From Marinobacter vinifirmus (GTDB lineage: Bacteria; Pseudomonadota; Gammaproteobacteria; Pseudomonadales; Oleiphilaceae), in NCBI RefSeq assembly GCF_002258215.1, contig NZ_NEFY01000018.1, positions 1-42,205 on the forward strand: a DNA stretch of 42,205 nt, given 5' to 3'. Under the pieces are notes generated by a model, which was not told where the DNA came from, searched no databases, and saw only the letters and a program-made list of their open reading frames with translations. Within the stretch, counting starts at the first letter, position 1. The number at the start of each line of letters is the position of its first letter. A program made the translations under genes and the position numbers. Positions 7,496 through 18,163 of the stretch are shown here, piece after piece.

Positions 7496-7545
7496 TGTGG
7501 GCCTGGCTTGGGCTCCTAGCCTGCTGGGTGCGGGGGCAGGTACGC

Positions 7546-7630
7546 GGGGTATGGGGTATTTTTCTTCGGGGAAAAACAACTCGCTGCGCTCAGACATCTT
7601 TTTCCCTGTCAGAAAAATACCCCATACCCC
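7546..7630 (-). repeat. Hairpin repeat copy 4 (20 bp perfect stem)
   Basis: Arms 7546-7565 and 7611-7630 pair perfectly over 20 bp (GGGGTATGGGGTATTTTT...). Compared with copy 2 the stem has TAT for TGT, with the matching change ATA for ACA on the other arm. The loop reads CAACTCGCTGCGCTCAGACATC: the triloop core is GCTGCGC rather than GCTTCGC, again in a form that keeps GC/GC closing pairs. Confidence 0.9.
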
Positions 7631-7778
7631 CCTACCGACGGGCAACACGGGGATAGGAGAGTTTAAAGACACAGGCAAAAGCAAAGATTGTGGAGGTTAG
7701 CAGCCGGTCAAGAGGTTAAGCTTTGGATTTTCCCAGACACGTCTTTTCAAACGAGAACCCGCCAATGCCCGTCGGCGC

Positions 7779-7860
7779 GGTGTGGTCTTTTCATTTTTCG
7801 CCAGAAAAAGATGTCTGAGCGCAGCGAGTTCTTTTTCAAGGAAAATGAAAAGGCCACCCC
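7779..7860 (+). repeat. Hairpin repeat copy 5 (20 bp stem, one mismatch, one G-T)
   Basis: Arms 7779-7798 and 7841-7860 pair over 20 bp with one mismatch and one G-T pair. The stem core CTTTTCATTTT is unlike all other copies, yet the opposite arm carries the complement AAAATGAAAAG. Loop GATGTCTGAGCGCAGCGAGTTC has the GCGCAGC variant. It is the least perfect of the six hairpins. Confidence 0.88.
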
Positions 7861-7904
7861 GCAAGCCCGCCCGCATAACCGGAAGTCTGGGAGCCCAAAC
7901 CAGC

Positions 7905-7910
7905 TATAAT
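7905..7910 (+). promoter_or_regulatory. -10 box of liuR
   Basis: Perfect TATAAT, ending 6 nt before the LiuR-like operator, so the operator would cover the transcription start. No good -35 is visible 17 nt upstream (around 7882), where the sequence belongs to the tail of the composite repeat. The placement fits autorepression by LiuR. Confidence 0.65.
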
Positions 7911-7916
7911 CCGCAC

Positions 7917-7933
7917 TTTACGTTAACGTCAAC
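7917..7933. promoter_or_regulatory. LiuR-like operator in front of liuR
   Basis: TTTACGTTAACGTCAAC, an imperfect dyad centred on GTTAAC, lies just downstream of TATAAT and 45 bp before the liuR start. It matches 15 of 17 bases of the site at 3949-3965. A MerR-family repressor gene with its own operator at the start site of a liu operon is the usual arrangement for LiuR. Confidence 0.8.
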
Positions 7934-7978
7934 TTCAATTAACCTGAGCAGAAATAACACAACCGTTCCGGGCCGCAC

Positions 7979-8374
7979 ATGAGCGACAAGAAAACCTTCA
8001 GCATCAGCGAACTCGCCAAGGAGTTTGACGTAACCACCCGAAGCATTCGCTTCTACGAAGACGAAGGCCTGCTGCACCCTACCCGCAACGGCCAGACCCG
8101 GATTTTCAGCAGCAAAGACCGGGTGCGCCTGAAGCTGACGTTGCGTGGCAAACGCATGGGATTTTCCCTGGCGGAGACCCGGGAACTGTTCTCCCTGTGG
8201 GACGAAACCGCCACCGGCAGCGAGAAACAGTTACTCATGGCCCTGGAGGTGGTTGAACGCCGGCGCGCCCAGCTGGAGCAGCAGAAACACGACATCGCCA
8301 TGATGGAAATCGAACTCGACAACCACGAAGCCCGCTGCCGGGAAGCCCTGGCAGAGCTGCGGCAAGCCAGTTAG
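7979..8374 (+). CDS. liuR: MerR-family regulator LiuR (131 aa)
   Basis: Small MerR-type protein. The N-terminal winged HTH (about 7-75) carries the hallmark [28 protein letters not shown] coiled-coil dimerisation helix follows (about 85-128, rich in Glu, Arg, Gln). There is no C-terminal cysteine cluster for metal, which fits an acyl-CoA or metabolite-sensing MerR protein. It is the first gene of the leucine operon, 47 nt before liuA. The LiuR family controls branched-chain amino acid degradation in many proteobacteria. The operator at 7917-7933 implies autoregulation, and the second copy at 3948-3965 implies control of the isoleucine-type unit. Starts at the ATG at 7979. Confidence 0.9.
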   Translation: MSDKKTFSISELAKEFDVTTRSIRFYEDEGLLHPTRNGQTRIFSSKDRVRLKLTLRGKRMGFSLAETRELFSLWDETATGSEKQLLMALEVVERRRAQLEQQKHDIAMMEIELDNHEARCREALAELRQAS

Positions 8375-8421
8375 GCAAAACACCAAAGACGAACACGCAA
8401 CAAGAACAAAAGGTAAGCACC

Positions 8422-9588
<1,167 letters not shown>

Positions 9589-9625
9589 GCGTTGCGCGGA
9601 ATCCACTGACCAAGTCAAACGAGGT

Positions 9626-9727
9626 CCTGCGGGTAGAGCGATTCAAAAATTTCGTAGGCCATGGATGGCCGGAGAGAAGCGCACAGGGACGTGCTTGTAG
9701 CGGTTTTTGAGTCGCTCTACCCGCAGG
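9626..9727. repeat. Long inverted repeat between liuA and liuB (second repeat family)
   Basis: 24 nt arms (9626-9649 and 9704-9727) pair with a single mismatch; the arm begins CCTGCGGGTAGAGCGA. The 54 nt interior holds two smaller dyads: GGCCATGGATGGCC (9657-9670) and GCAC...GTGC within AGCGCACAGGGACGTGCT (9679-9696). In frame it makes a false 30-residue extension of liuB. Its position inside an operon suggests an mRNA-stability or translation-ratio role, or simply an intergenic repeat of the genome. It is unrelated in sequence to the other hairpin family. Confidence 0.85.
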
Positions 9728-9750
9728 GCCGATGCACGGACGAATATCCA

Positions 9751-11358
<1,608 letters not shown>

Positions 11359-11372
11359 CCGGAGAGAACGCC

Positions 11373-12182
11373 ATGACCAAACAGACCTCTGCCGTTCTGC
11401 TCAATTACCTGGAAGGTGGTGTGTCCGAAATCGTGCTGAACCGGCCAGACAAGCGCAACGCCTTTGACGACGTGATCATCCAGCAGCTGATCAAGGCACT
11501 GGAAATCACCGAACGAGATGACCAAACCCGCATCGTAATCCTGCGCTCCGAAGGCAAACACTTCTCCGCCGGTGCCGACCTTGGCTGGATGCGCCGCATG
11601 GCAGACAACGACCATGCCGAAAACCTGAACGACTCCCGGGAACTGGCCAGGCTGATGAGCACCCTCAACCACCTGTCCAAGCCGGTGATCGGCCTGGTTC
11701 AGGGCGCAGCCTACGGTGGTGCTGTCGGCCTGGCAGCCTGCTGCGACATCGTACTGGCCACTGCAAACGCCAGCTTCTGCCTGAGCGAAGTGAAACTCGG
11801 CCTGGTTCCCGCCGTTATCAGCCCCTACGTGGTGCGGGCAATCGGTGAGCGACAGGCCCGGCGCTATTTCATCTCCGCCGAAGTCTTCAACTCGCAACAG
11901 GCCAGCGAATACGGGCTGGTGCACATCGTCTGTGACGACGAAGCCGCCATGCACGCCCGCTGCAACGAGCTGCTGCAACAACTGGCCGCCAATGGCCCGC
12001 AAGCCATGAGTGCCGCCAAGGACCTGGTGTTTGCCGTCAGCCACAAGCCTATCGGTGCCGATGTCATCGAAGACACAGCCCAACGCATCGCCGACATCCG
12101 TGTGGGTGAGGAAGGCCAGGAAGGGCTCAGCGCTTTCCTGAACAAACGAAAGGCCAGCTGGGTTCCGGGAGACAACACATAA
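11373..12182 (+). CDS. liuC: Methylglutaconyl-CoA hydratase, crotonase family (269 aa)
   Basis: Hydrates 3-methylglutaconyl-CoA to HMG-CoA. Crotonase fold: LNRPDKRNAFDD at the N-terminus, FSAGADLGWMRRMA and GAAYGGAVGLAACCDIVLAT (oxyanion hole). LSEVKLGLVPAVISPYVVRAIG carries the usual second catalytic Glu position. The C-terminal region is helical. The start at 11373 follows GGAGAG by 6 nt; the longer frame runs back into liuB and is ignored. The TAA overlaps the ATG of liuD by one base, so translation is probably coupled. Confidence 0.95.
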   Translation: MTKQTSAVLLNYLEGGVSEIVLNRPDKRNAFDDVIIQQLIKALEITERDDQTRIVILRSEGKHFSAGADLGWMRRMADNDHAENLNDSRELARLMSTLNHLSKPVIGLVQGAAYGGAVGLAACCDIVLATANASFCLSEVKLGLVPAVISPYVVRAIGERQARRYFISAEVFNSQQASEYGLVHIVCDDEAAMHARCNELLQQLAANGPQAMSAAKDLVFAVSHKPIGADVIEDTAQRIADIRVGEEGQEGLSAFLNKRKASWVPGDNT

Positions 12183-14170
12183 TGTTCAATAAAATCCTGA
12201 TTGCTAACCGGGGCGAAATCGCCTGCCGGATTATCCAGACCGCCCACCGCATGGGTATCCGCTGCGTGGCAGTCTACTCAGACGCTGACGCCAACGCTCG
12301 TCATGTTGCCATGGCAGACGAGGCCTTCAACATCGGCCCGGCCGCCAGCGCTGACAGCTACCTGAAAGCCGACACCATTATCGACATTGCCAGGCAGAGT
12401 GGCGCCCAGGCCATTCACCCCGGCTACGGCTTCCTGTCTGAAAACACCGGCTTCGCCGAAGCCTGCGAAGCCAACGGCATTGTGTTCATCGGCCCGCCCT
12501 CTTCGGCCATCGCCGCCATGGGCTCCAAATCCGCCGCCAAGGCGATTATGGAGGAAGCCGGCGTACCCCTGGTGCCGGGCTACCACGGTAAAGACCAGTC
12601 GCCGGAGCTGCTGCGGGCCGAGGCCGAGAAATGCGGCTTCCCGCTGTTGCTGAAGGCCGTTGCCGGTGGTGGTGGTAAAGGCATGCGGGTGGTAGAAAAC
12701 ATGGCCGACTTCGACGACGCACTGGCCGCCGCCCAGCGGGAAGCCAGGAACGCTTTCGGCAACCCGGACATGCTGATCGAGCGCTACCTGACCCAGCCGC
12801 GCCACGTGGAAATTCAGGTGTTCTGCGACCAGCAAGGCAACGGCATCTACCTGGCCGAGCGGGATTGCTCGGTGCAGCGTCGCCACCAGAAAGTACTGGA
12901 AGAAGCGCCCGCACCGGGCCTGAGCGATGCAACCCGCAAAGCCATGGGCGAGGCAGCCGTTAAAGCCGCGCAAGCCATCAACTACGTGGGCGCCGGCACC
13001 GTGGAGTTCCTGTACGACGTAGACGGCTCGTTCTTCTTCATGGAAATGAACACCCGCCTGCAGGTGGAACACCCGGTTACCGAAATGGTCACCGGGCAAG
13101 ACCTGGTGGAATGGCAGCTGAAAGTGGCCTGGGGTGAGCCGTTACCGCTGGTCCAGGAACAGGTGAAAACCCGCGGCCACGCCCTGGAAGCGCGCATCTA
13201 CGCCGAAGACCCGGACCAGGACTTCCTGCCTGCCACCGGCACCCTGCGTTACCTGCGCACCCCGGAAGAATCCGCCCACGTTCGAGTGGATACCGGCGTT
13301 ACCGAAGGGGACGAGATCAGCATCCACTACGACCCGATGATCGCCAAGCTCATCGTGTGGGACGAAACCCGCGAACAGGCCATCAACCGCATGGTGCAGG
13401 CCCTGGAGCAGTACCGCATTGCCGGGGTAAAAACCAATATCCGCTTCCTGCACGCCCTGGCCGATGCCGAACCCTTACGCCAGGCCGAGCTGACCACCGG
13501 TTTTATTGACGACCACCGCGAGCTGCTGTTTCCCGCTTCCGGACCGGATACGGACAAGGTTCTTGTGTTAGCCGCCGGCTTTGTCCTGGAGCAGCGCAAA
13601 TCCCGGGAAGCCGTCAGCACAGACCCCTGGTCGCCCTTCGGCCGGCAGAACAGCTGGCGTTTGAATTCCGACTACGCAGAACCCCTGGCCCTGCAGATTG
13701 GCGAGGAGGTGGTCGAACTAAGGGTTCTTGAGCAGGATCACGGCTATCAGATAACCCTCGGCGACAACCGCTATACTCTGCAGGCCAGCCTGCAGGACGA
13801 TTACCTGCAAGCAGTCATCAACGGCCACCGCCTGTGCGTGTACGGCAACCTGCACCACGACGAACTGGTGTTGTTCCACGAAGGCAACAGCATCACCTGC
13901 AAGCTCTACCGTGAACGCTGGGAAACCGAAGACCTGGCCGGCGACGGCAGCCTCTCTGCCCCCATGAACGGTGCCATTGTGGCGGTGCAGGTACAGGCCG
14001 GCGATAAGGTCACCGCCGGCCAGACCCTCGTAATCATGGAAGCCATGAAAATGGAGCACGCCATCAAAGCCCCGGCCGATGGCACCGTCAGCGAGGTGTT
14101 TTTTGCCCAGGGTGACCAGGTATCCGAAGGGGCGGAGTTGATCGCCATCGAGATTGAGGAGACCGCGTAA
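12182..14170 (+). CDS. liuD: Methylcrotonyl-CoA carboxylase, biotin (alpha) subunit (662 aa)
   Basis: Carboxylates its own biotin with ATP and bicarbonate and partners LiuB. Domains in order: biotin carboxylase N-domain ([16 protein letters not shown]), ATP-grasp with GGGGKGM (162-168), C-domain with [17 protein letters not shown], a linker/BT region, and a C-terminal biotinyl domain. The biotin-accepting Lys623 lies in EAMKMEH. Full length for the family. Starts inside the liuC stop (TAATG) and ends the same way on the liuE start. Confidence 0.97.
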   Translation: MFNKILIANRGEIACRIIQTAHRMGIRCVAVYSDADANARHVAMADEAFNIGPAASADSYLKADTIIDIARQSGAQAIHPGYGFLSENTGFAEACEANGIVFIGPPSSAIAAMGSKSAAKAIMEEAGVPLVPGYHGKDQSPELLRAEAEKCGFPLLLKAVAGGGGKGMRVVENMADFDDALAAAQREARNAFGNPDMLIERYLTQPRHVEIQVFCDQQGNGIYLAERDCSVQRRHQKVLEEAPAPGLSDATRKAMGEAAVKAAQAINYVGAGTVEFLYDVDGSFFFMEMNTRLQVEHPVTEMVTGQDLVEWQLKVAWGEPLPLVQEQVKTRGHALEARIYAEDPDQDFLPATGTLRYLRTPEESAHVRVDTGVTEGDEISIHYDPMIAKLIVWDETREQAINRMVQALEQYRIAGVKTNIRFLHALADAEPLRQAELTTGFIDDHRELLFPASGPDTDKVLVLAAGFVLEQRKSREAVSTDPWSPFGRQNSWRLNSDYAEPLALQIGEEVVELRVLEQDHGYQITLGDNRYTLQASLQDDYLQAVINGHRLCVYGNLHHDELVLFHEGNSITCKLYRERWETEDLAGDGSLSAPMNGAIVAVQVQAGDKVTAGQTLVIMEAMKMEHAIKAPADGTVSEVFFAQGDQVSEGAELIAIEIEETA

Positions 14171-15069
14171 TGGCCTTTCCAAAACGTGTTCGACTGGTGG
14201 AAATGAGCCCCCGGGACGGTCTGCAGAACGAACCCGGCCCAGTGATTGCTACCAGCATCAAAACCGGGCTGATCGACCGGCTGGCCGACTGCGGCCTTAC
14301 CCACATCGAAGCCGCCAGCTTTGTCTCCCCCAAATGGGTGCCACAAATGGGCGATGCCGCCGAGGTCATGGCCGGCATCACCCGAAAGGCCGGCGTGCGC
14401 TACTCTGCCCTCACCCCCAACCTCAAAGGCTTCGAAAATGCCCTGGCGGCCGGAGCCGACGAAGTTGCGGTGTTCGGCGCCGCCTCCGAAAGCTTCACCC
14501 AAAAGAACATCAACTGCAGCATCGCCGAAAGCCTGGACCGCTTCGCTCCCGTGGTGGAAGCGGCCCGAAAGCACGGCATTCCGGTGCGCGGCTACGTGTC
14601 GACGGTGATGGGTTGTCCCTACGAGGGCGACATTGAACCCCGGCAGGTCGCCAGCGTCGCCAAGGCCCTGTACGACATGGGCTGCCATGAGATTTCCCTG
14701 GGTGACACCATCGGCGTGGGCACGCCGCTGAAAGCCAAACGCATGCTGGAGGCCGTGGCCGCCCATATCCCCATGGATAAACTGGCGGCCCACTTCCACG
14801 ACACCTACGGCCAGGCCCTGGCCAATCTGTATGCGGTACTGGAGGAAGGCATCAGCGTAATCGATGCCTCGGTGGCGGGCCTGGGCGGTTGTCCTTATGC
14901 GAAGGGCGCCTCCGGCAATGTGGCCACCGAAGACGTGCTCTATCTGTCAAATGGCCTGGGGATCGAAACCGGTGTCGACCTGGAGAAACTGGTGGCGACC
15001 GGCGGCTGGATTTGCGGCCAGCTCAACCGCCACAACGGCTCCAAAGTGGGACAGGCCATGAGTGGCTGA
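14170..15069 (+). CDS. liuE: Hydroxymethylglutaryl-CoA lyase (299 aa)
   Basis: Splits HMG-CoA to acetoacetate and acetyl-CoA, ending the leucine pathway. It has the TIM-barrel HMGL signature [13 protein letters not shown] (10-22, with Arg15 and Asp16 binding substrate and metal), [14 protein letters not shown] with the metal His pair, and the active-site Cys loop [14 protein letters not shown]. The ATG overlaps the liuD stop. Last gene of the operon. No acetoacetate:succinyl-CoA transferase gene follows, so acetoacetate activation must be encoded elsewhere. Confidence 0.96.
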   Translation: MAFPKRVRLVEMSPRDGLQNEPGPVIATSIKTGLIDRLADCGLTHIEAASFVSPKWVPQMGDAAEVMAGITRKAGVRYSALTPNLKGFENALAAGADEVAVFGAASESFTQKNINCSIAESLDRFAPVVEAARKHGIPVRGYVSTVMGCPYEGDIEPRQVASVAKALYDMGCHEISLGDTIGVGTPLKAKRMLEAVAAHIPMDKLAAHFHDTYGQALANLYAVLEEGISVIDASVAGLGGCPYAKGASGNVATEDVLYLSNGLGIETGVDLEKLVATGGWICGQLNRHNGSKVGQAMSG

Positions 15070-15077
15070 ACTGGAAG

Positions 15078-15096
15078 GGCCCCGCCCACGGGGGCC
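15078..15096. terminator. Bidirectional stem-loop between liuE and the RIO kinase gene
   Basis: GGCCCC (15078-15083) pairs with GGGGCC (15091-15096) around a 7 nt loop, in the 37 bp gap between convergent genes. Neither side has a strong U-tract, so it is a probable but not textbook terminator. Confidence 0.5.
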
Positions 15097-15106
15097 TGAC
15101 ACAGGG

Positions 15107-15970
15107 TTAAAGGTCTGATCCTTCATCCGCCTCGCGCAAGCGCTCTTTGCGCTCGAGGTCTTCCTGAATCACTGCTTTGATCTCTTCCAGCACGGCATCA
15201 ACATCAGAGCTGCCGCTGTCATCTTCAAATTCACCCGTCAGCACAGAGTCGGGGGTCAGTTCCCCCTCTTCGAACAGCGCCCACATCTCCCCGGCGAACC
15301 GGGTGTCCAGGATCTCAGGTGCATACTGGCCATAATAGCGGCGCATGTTATTCACATCGCGGTCGAACATTTCCTGCGCACTGTTGTTGGACGCAGCATT
15401 TACCGCCTGCGGCAAATCAATGATCACCGGGCCGTAATCGTCAACCAGCACGTTAAACTCAGACAAATCACCGTGCACGATCCCTTCGCACAGCATGAGC
15501 CTTACGTAGTGCATCATCAGCGTGTGGTCTTCAATGGCCTGCTCTGCTGACATGGACACATCAGCCAGTCGTGGTGCGACATCGCCGGTATCGTCTGTCA
15601 CCAGTTCCATCAGCAACACGCCGTCAAAGCAACCGTAGGTTTCAGGCACGCGTACACCGGCTTTCGCCAGCGTGGACAGCGCATTGATTTCGGCATTCTG
15701 CCAGACTTCTTCCTGCTGCTTGCGGCCGTAGTTAGAACGCTTTTCCATGGCGCGGGCCTGGCGCCCGCTGCGAACCTTGCGACCTTCCTGATATCGCGCC
15801 GCTTTTTTAAAGCTGCGCTTTACCGCATCTTTGTACACTTTGGCGCAGCGAATCGAATCACCACACCGTACAATATAAATATCGGCCTCTTTCCCGCTCA
15901 TGAGTCGGCTGATGACTTCATCAATAATGCCATCATCGGCGAGGGGCTTTAGGCGTTCAGGGATTTTCAA
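15107..15970 (-). CDS. RIO1-type serine kinase (287 aa)
   Basis: Atypical protein kinase of the RIO family, common but poorly understood in proteobacteria. It has the P-loop SGKEADIY (25-32), ATP Lys in CAKVYK (about 44), the catalytic loop HGDLSEFNV (166-174, with Asp168 and Asn173) and the metal-binding IIDLPQAV (Asp185). A Glu/Asp-rich tail closes the protein. The start is TTG at 15970 with AGGAA 6 nt upstream, and no in-frame ATG lies nearby upstream. Divergent from the SGNH esterase gene by 65 bp. Target unknown. Confidence 0.9.
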   Translation of the reverse strand: MKIPERLKPLADDGIIDEVISRLMSGKEADIYIVRCGDSIRCAKVYKDAVKRSFKKAARYQEGRKVRSGRQARAMEKRSNYGRKQQEEVWQNAEINALSTLAKAGVRVPETYGCFDGVLLMELVTDDTGDVAPRLADVSMSAEQAIEDHTLMMHYVRLMLCEGIVHGDLSEFNVLVDDYGPVIIDLPQAVNAASNNSAQEMFDRDVNNMRRYYGQYAPEILDTRFAGEMWALFEEGELTPDSVLTGEFEDDSGSSDVDAVLEEIKAVIQEDLERKERLREADEGSDL

Positions 15971-16035
15971 AGAGTTCCTGCCAAAATTGGTCGTAGAGAA
16001 GCCGCCATTGTACCGTTGGTAGAGTCTGGCGGCTA

Positions 16036-16827
16036 ATGTCGCCCATACCAGGATTATTCCGCTCCACTAAACCCGGGATCTATGCAATGCATCTTCCATT
16101 CTGGCTGACCACGGCTGTGCTCTTTCCGGTGTTGCTGTATCAGGGTAAGCGCACCCGTCAAACCACGCCACGGCTGCCCGAGGCCTCCGGATCTCCGTGC
16201 GGGCAGTATGGTGAGGGCGAGCCCGCCCGGCGCGTTCTGGTGATTGGCGAATCCACCGCAGCCGGCGTGGGCGCCCAGACCCACGATCAGGGCCTGGCCA
16301 GCCAGCTGGCACGGGAGCTCTATGAGGGAACCGGGCAAACCATCGCCTGGCATACCTTCGGGGTGAACGGTATTCGTTTGAATGCCCTGAACCGGGCACT
16401 GGAACAAACAGACTTACCGGAAGCCGATGTAGTTATCCTGAGCATGGGGGTCAACGACACCACCGGTTTTACGACCCGGAAACGATTCCGCCGGCAACTG
16501 CTTGAACTGAGGGAGTTGCTCGAAGCACGGTATCCGGCACCCCTGATGCTGCTGAGCGTACCTCCCATGCACCTTTTCACCGCCCTGCCGGCGCCCTTGC
16601 GCTACGTGATGGGATGGCGGGCCAGGCTTCTCGACAACATCTACCGGCAACTGGCCAGCGAAGTACCGCAGCACTTCCGCTACGCCCGCTACCCAGTGAT
16701 TGAAGATACCGGGCTGTTGGCCAGCGACGGCTACCACCCCGGCATCAAAGGCTACCGGTACATTGCCGAAGCCCTGGCGCCGGAGCTAAGCCGGGGCATC
16801 AGGGCCGATGTTTCTCCGGAGGAATAG
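16036..16827 (+). CDS. SGNH/GDSL-family hydrolase (263 aa)
   Basis: Esterase or lipase of the SGNH fold. It has an N-terminal hydrophobic segment (about 19-35, LPFWLTTAVLFPVLLY) that may act as a signal anchor. Block I is VIGESTAAGVGA with Ser73, followed by Gly of FGVNG (108-111), Asn139 in MGVND, and Asp230/His233 in SDGYHPG. All four consensus residues are present. An alternative ATG at 16087 would still keep the membrane segment. The last 29 bp overlap the 3' end of the convergent thioesterase gene. Substrate unknown; acyl-ester or cell-wall acetyl groups are possible. Confidence 0.85.
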   Translation: MSPIPGLFRSTKPGIYAMHLPFWLTTAVLFPVLLYQGKRTRQTTPRLPEASGSPCGQYGEGEPARRVLVIGESTAAGVGAQTHDQGLASQLARELYEGTGQTIAWHTFGVNGIRLNALNRALEQTDLPEADVVILSMGVNDTTGFTTRKRFRRQLLELRELLEARYPAPLMLLSVPPMHLFTALPAPLRYVMGWRARLLDNIYRQLASEVPQHFRYARYPVIEDTGLLASDGYHPGIKGYRYIAEALAPELSRGIRADVSPEE

Positions 16828-17224
16828 AGTACGTCATGGTGGCATGGGCCACCGGCTCCTCCATACCTGTGGAATAGATCGACACCTCACCCACCGCCAT
16901 CGTGCGCCCTACCTTCAGCAAGGTGGCGCGGGCCCACACCGCAGCGTGGGCGGCGGGCTTGCGCATGAAGTTGATGTTGAAGTTGGTGGTTACCGCCAGG
17001 GGTACCAGGCCGATTTTGCCCAGCAGAGCGGCGTACATGGCCACGTCTGCCAGCCCCATCATAACCGGGCCAGACACGGTTCCACCGGGGCGCAAGTGGC
17101 CGTCGTCCACCTCCAGCTTCATCTCGGCCCAGCCATCACCCAGCTCCTGCAGGGTGCCGTAGGCGGTACCCTGGGGAAAGTGATCTTCAAGGAAAGCCTT
17201 CAGCTCCCCGAATGTTACTTGCAT
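16799..17224 (-). CDS. PaaI-type hotdog thioesterase (141 aa)
   Basis: Single hotdog-fold acyl-CoA thioesterase. The signature is GGTVSGPVMMGLADVAMYAALLG (active-site helix) followed by VTTNFNINFMRKP. It is the last gene of the valine operon, 11 nt after mmsB, so it may release CoA from stalled branched acyl-CoA intermediates; that role is inferred. Starts at the ATG at 17224; ribosome site weak. Its 3' end overlaps the SGNH gene on the other strand. Confidence 0.87.
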   Translation of the reverse strand: MQVTFGELKAFLEDHFPQGTAYGTLQELGDGWAEMKLEVDDGHLRPGGTVSGPVMMGLADVAMYAALLGKIGLVPLAVTTNFNINFMRKPAAHAAVWARATLLKVGRTMAVGEVSIYSTGMEEPVAHATMTYSIPPEKHRP

Positions 17225-17235
17225 GGCTCTACTAC

Positions 17236-18123
17236 TCAGTCCGGTTTGTAAAGCCTCAGGATACTCGAAAAGTCCAGCTCACCGTTACCCTGCCCGGCAT
17301 GCAGCTGGAACAGGTTGCGGGCCAGGGAGCCCATGGGGATGGAGGCCTGGTTGGCGACCGCGTTATCAAACGCCAGCCCCAGGTCCTTGGTCATCAGGTT
17401 CACCAGGAAACCGCCCTGGTAATCCCGGGATGCCGGCACCCCTTCCATTACCCCCGGCCACGGGTTGTACACGTTCAGGGCCCAGTTGCCGCCGGAGCTC
17501 TGCTTCATGATTTCCGACAGTACCGCAGGGTCCAGGCCGTTCTTCACACCCAGCGCCAGGGCTTCACTGGTGCCCGCCATCAGGATGGCCAGCATCATGT
17601 TGTTGCAGATTTTGGCGACCTGGCCCGCACCGTGTGGGCCAGCGTGGAAGATGTTCTTGCCCATGGCTTCCAGAACCGGCCGTGCCTTGTTGTAGGTGGC
17701 CACTTCGCCACCGCAAATGAAGGTCAACGTACCGGCCTTCGCGCCACCCACGCCGCCGGATACCGGCGCGTCGATAAAGGCCAGGTCTTTTGCCGCTGCG
17801 GCTTCTGCCACCGCCCGGGAGGTTTCCGGGGCAATGGTGGAGGAGTCAATCACCAGGGTACCTGCCGGCAGGGCTGCCAGCAGGCCGTCTTCGCCCAGGT
17901 ACACCGCTTCCACATGCTTGCCCGCCGGCAGCATGGTGATCACGCATTCGGCGCCCTGGGTTGCAGCTTTCGCTGAATCCGCAGTGCTCGCCCCTTCGGC
18001 CACCAACGCTTCAACCGCCGGTTTGGACAGGTCGAAAACCGTGACCTCATGCCCCGCCTTCAGCAGGTTGGAGGCCATGGGCCCGCCCATGTTGCCCAGA
18101 CCAATAAAGGTTACCTTCGCCAT
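17236..18123 (-). CDS. mmsB: 3-hydroxyisobutyrate dehydrogenase (295 aa)
   Basis: NAD-dependent oxidation of 3-hydroxyisobutyrate to methylmalonate semialdehyde in valine degradation. Rossmann start MAKVTFIGLGNMGGPMASNL, substrate loop DAPVSGGVGGAKAGTL (SGG at 122-124) and catalytic Lys171 in GAGQVAKICNNM. The ATG at 18123 follows AAGGAG and gives the canonical N-terminus, so the longer frame is rejected. Length is exact for the family. Fifth gene of the operon, between the CoA hydrolase that makes its substrate and the thioesterase. Confidence 0.96.
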   Translation of the reverse strand: MAKVTFIGLGNMGGPMASNLLKAGHEVTVFDLSKPAVEALVAEGASTADSAKAATQGAECVITMLPAGKHVEAVYLGEDGLLAALPAGTLVIDSSTIAPETSRAVAEAAAAKDLAFIDAPVSGGVGGAKAGTLTFICGGEVATYNKARPVLEAMGKNIFHAGPHGAGQVAKICNNMMLAILMAGTSEALALGVKNGLDPAVLSEIMKQSSGGNWALNVYNPWPGVMEGVPASRDYQGGFLVNLMTKDLGLAFDNAVANQASIPMGSLARNLFQLHAGQGNGELDFSSILRLYKPD

Positions 18124-18163
18124 CTTGCTTCTCCTTGTTTTTGTTGCAGTGCGCCGGGATTTA

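Larger units (their letters stand above)
7503..7903. repeat. Composite element of two head-to-head hairpins (copies 4 and 5), 401 bp
   Basis: Occupies nearly all of the space between the AraC-type gene and liuR. The ends CTGGCTTGGGCTCC and GGGAGCCCAAACCAG are inverted repeats. In order it holds a minus-oriented hairpin (7546-7630), a spacer with A/GC-rich simple sequence near 7673-7685 and GATTGTGGAGGTTAGCAGCC, and a plus-oriented hairpin (7779-7860). This is the same architecture as 1526-1938. The spacer is much closer to that of the cut copy at 1-116 than to 1654-1812. The right end abuts the TATAAT box of liuR directly. No coding gene is supported. Confidence 0.85.

Noticed and set aside
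9661..9750. Longer liuB start giving 30 extra residues
   Set aside because: These codons are the inverted repeat at 9626-9727. The ATG at 9751 gives the family's usual 535 aa.
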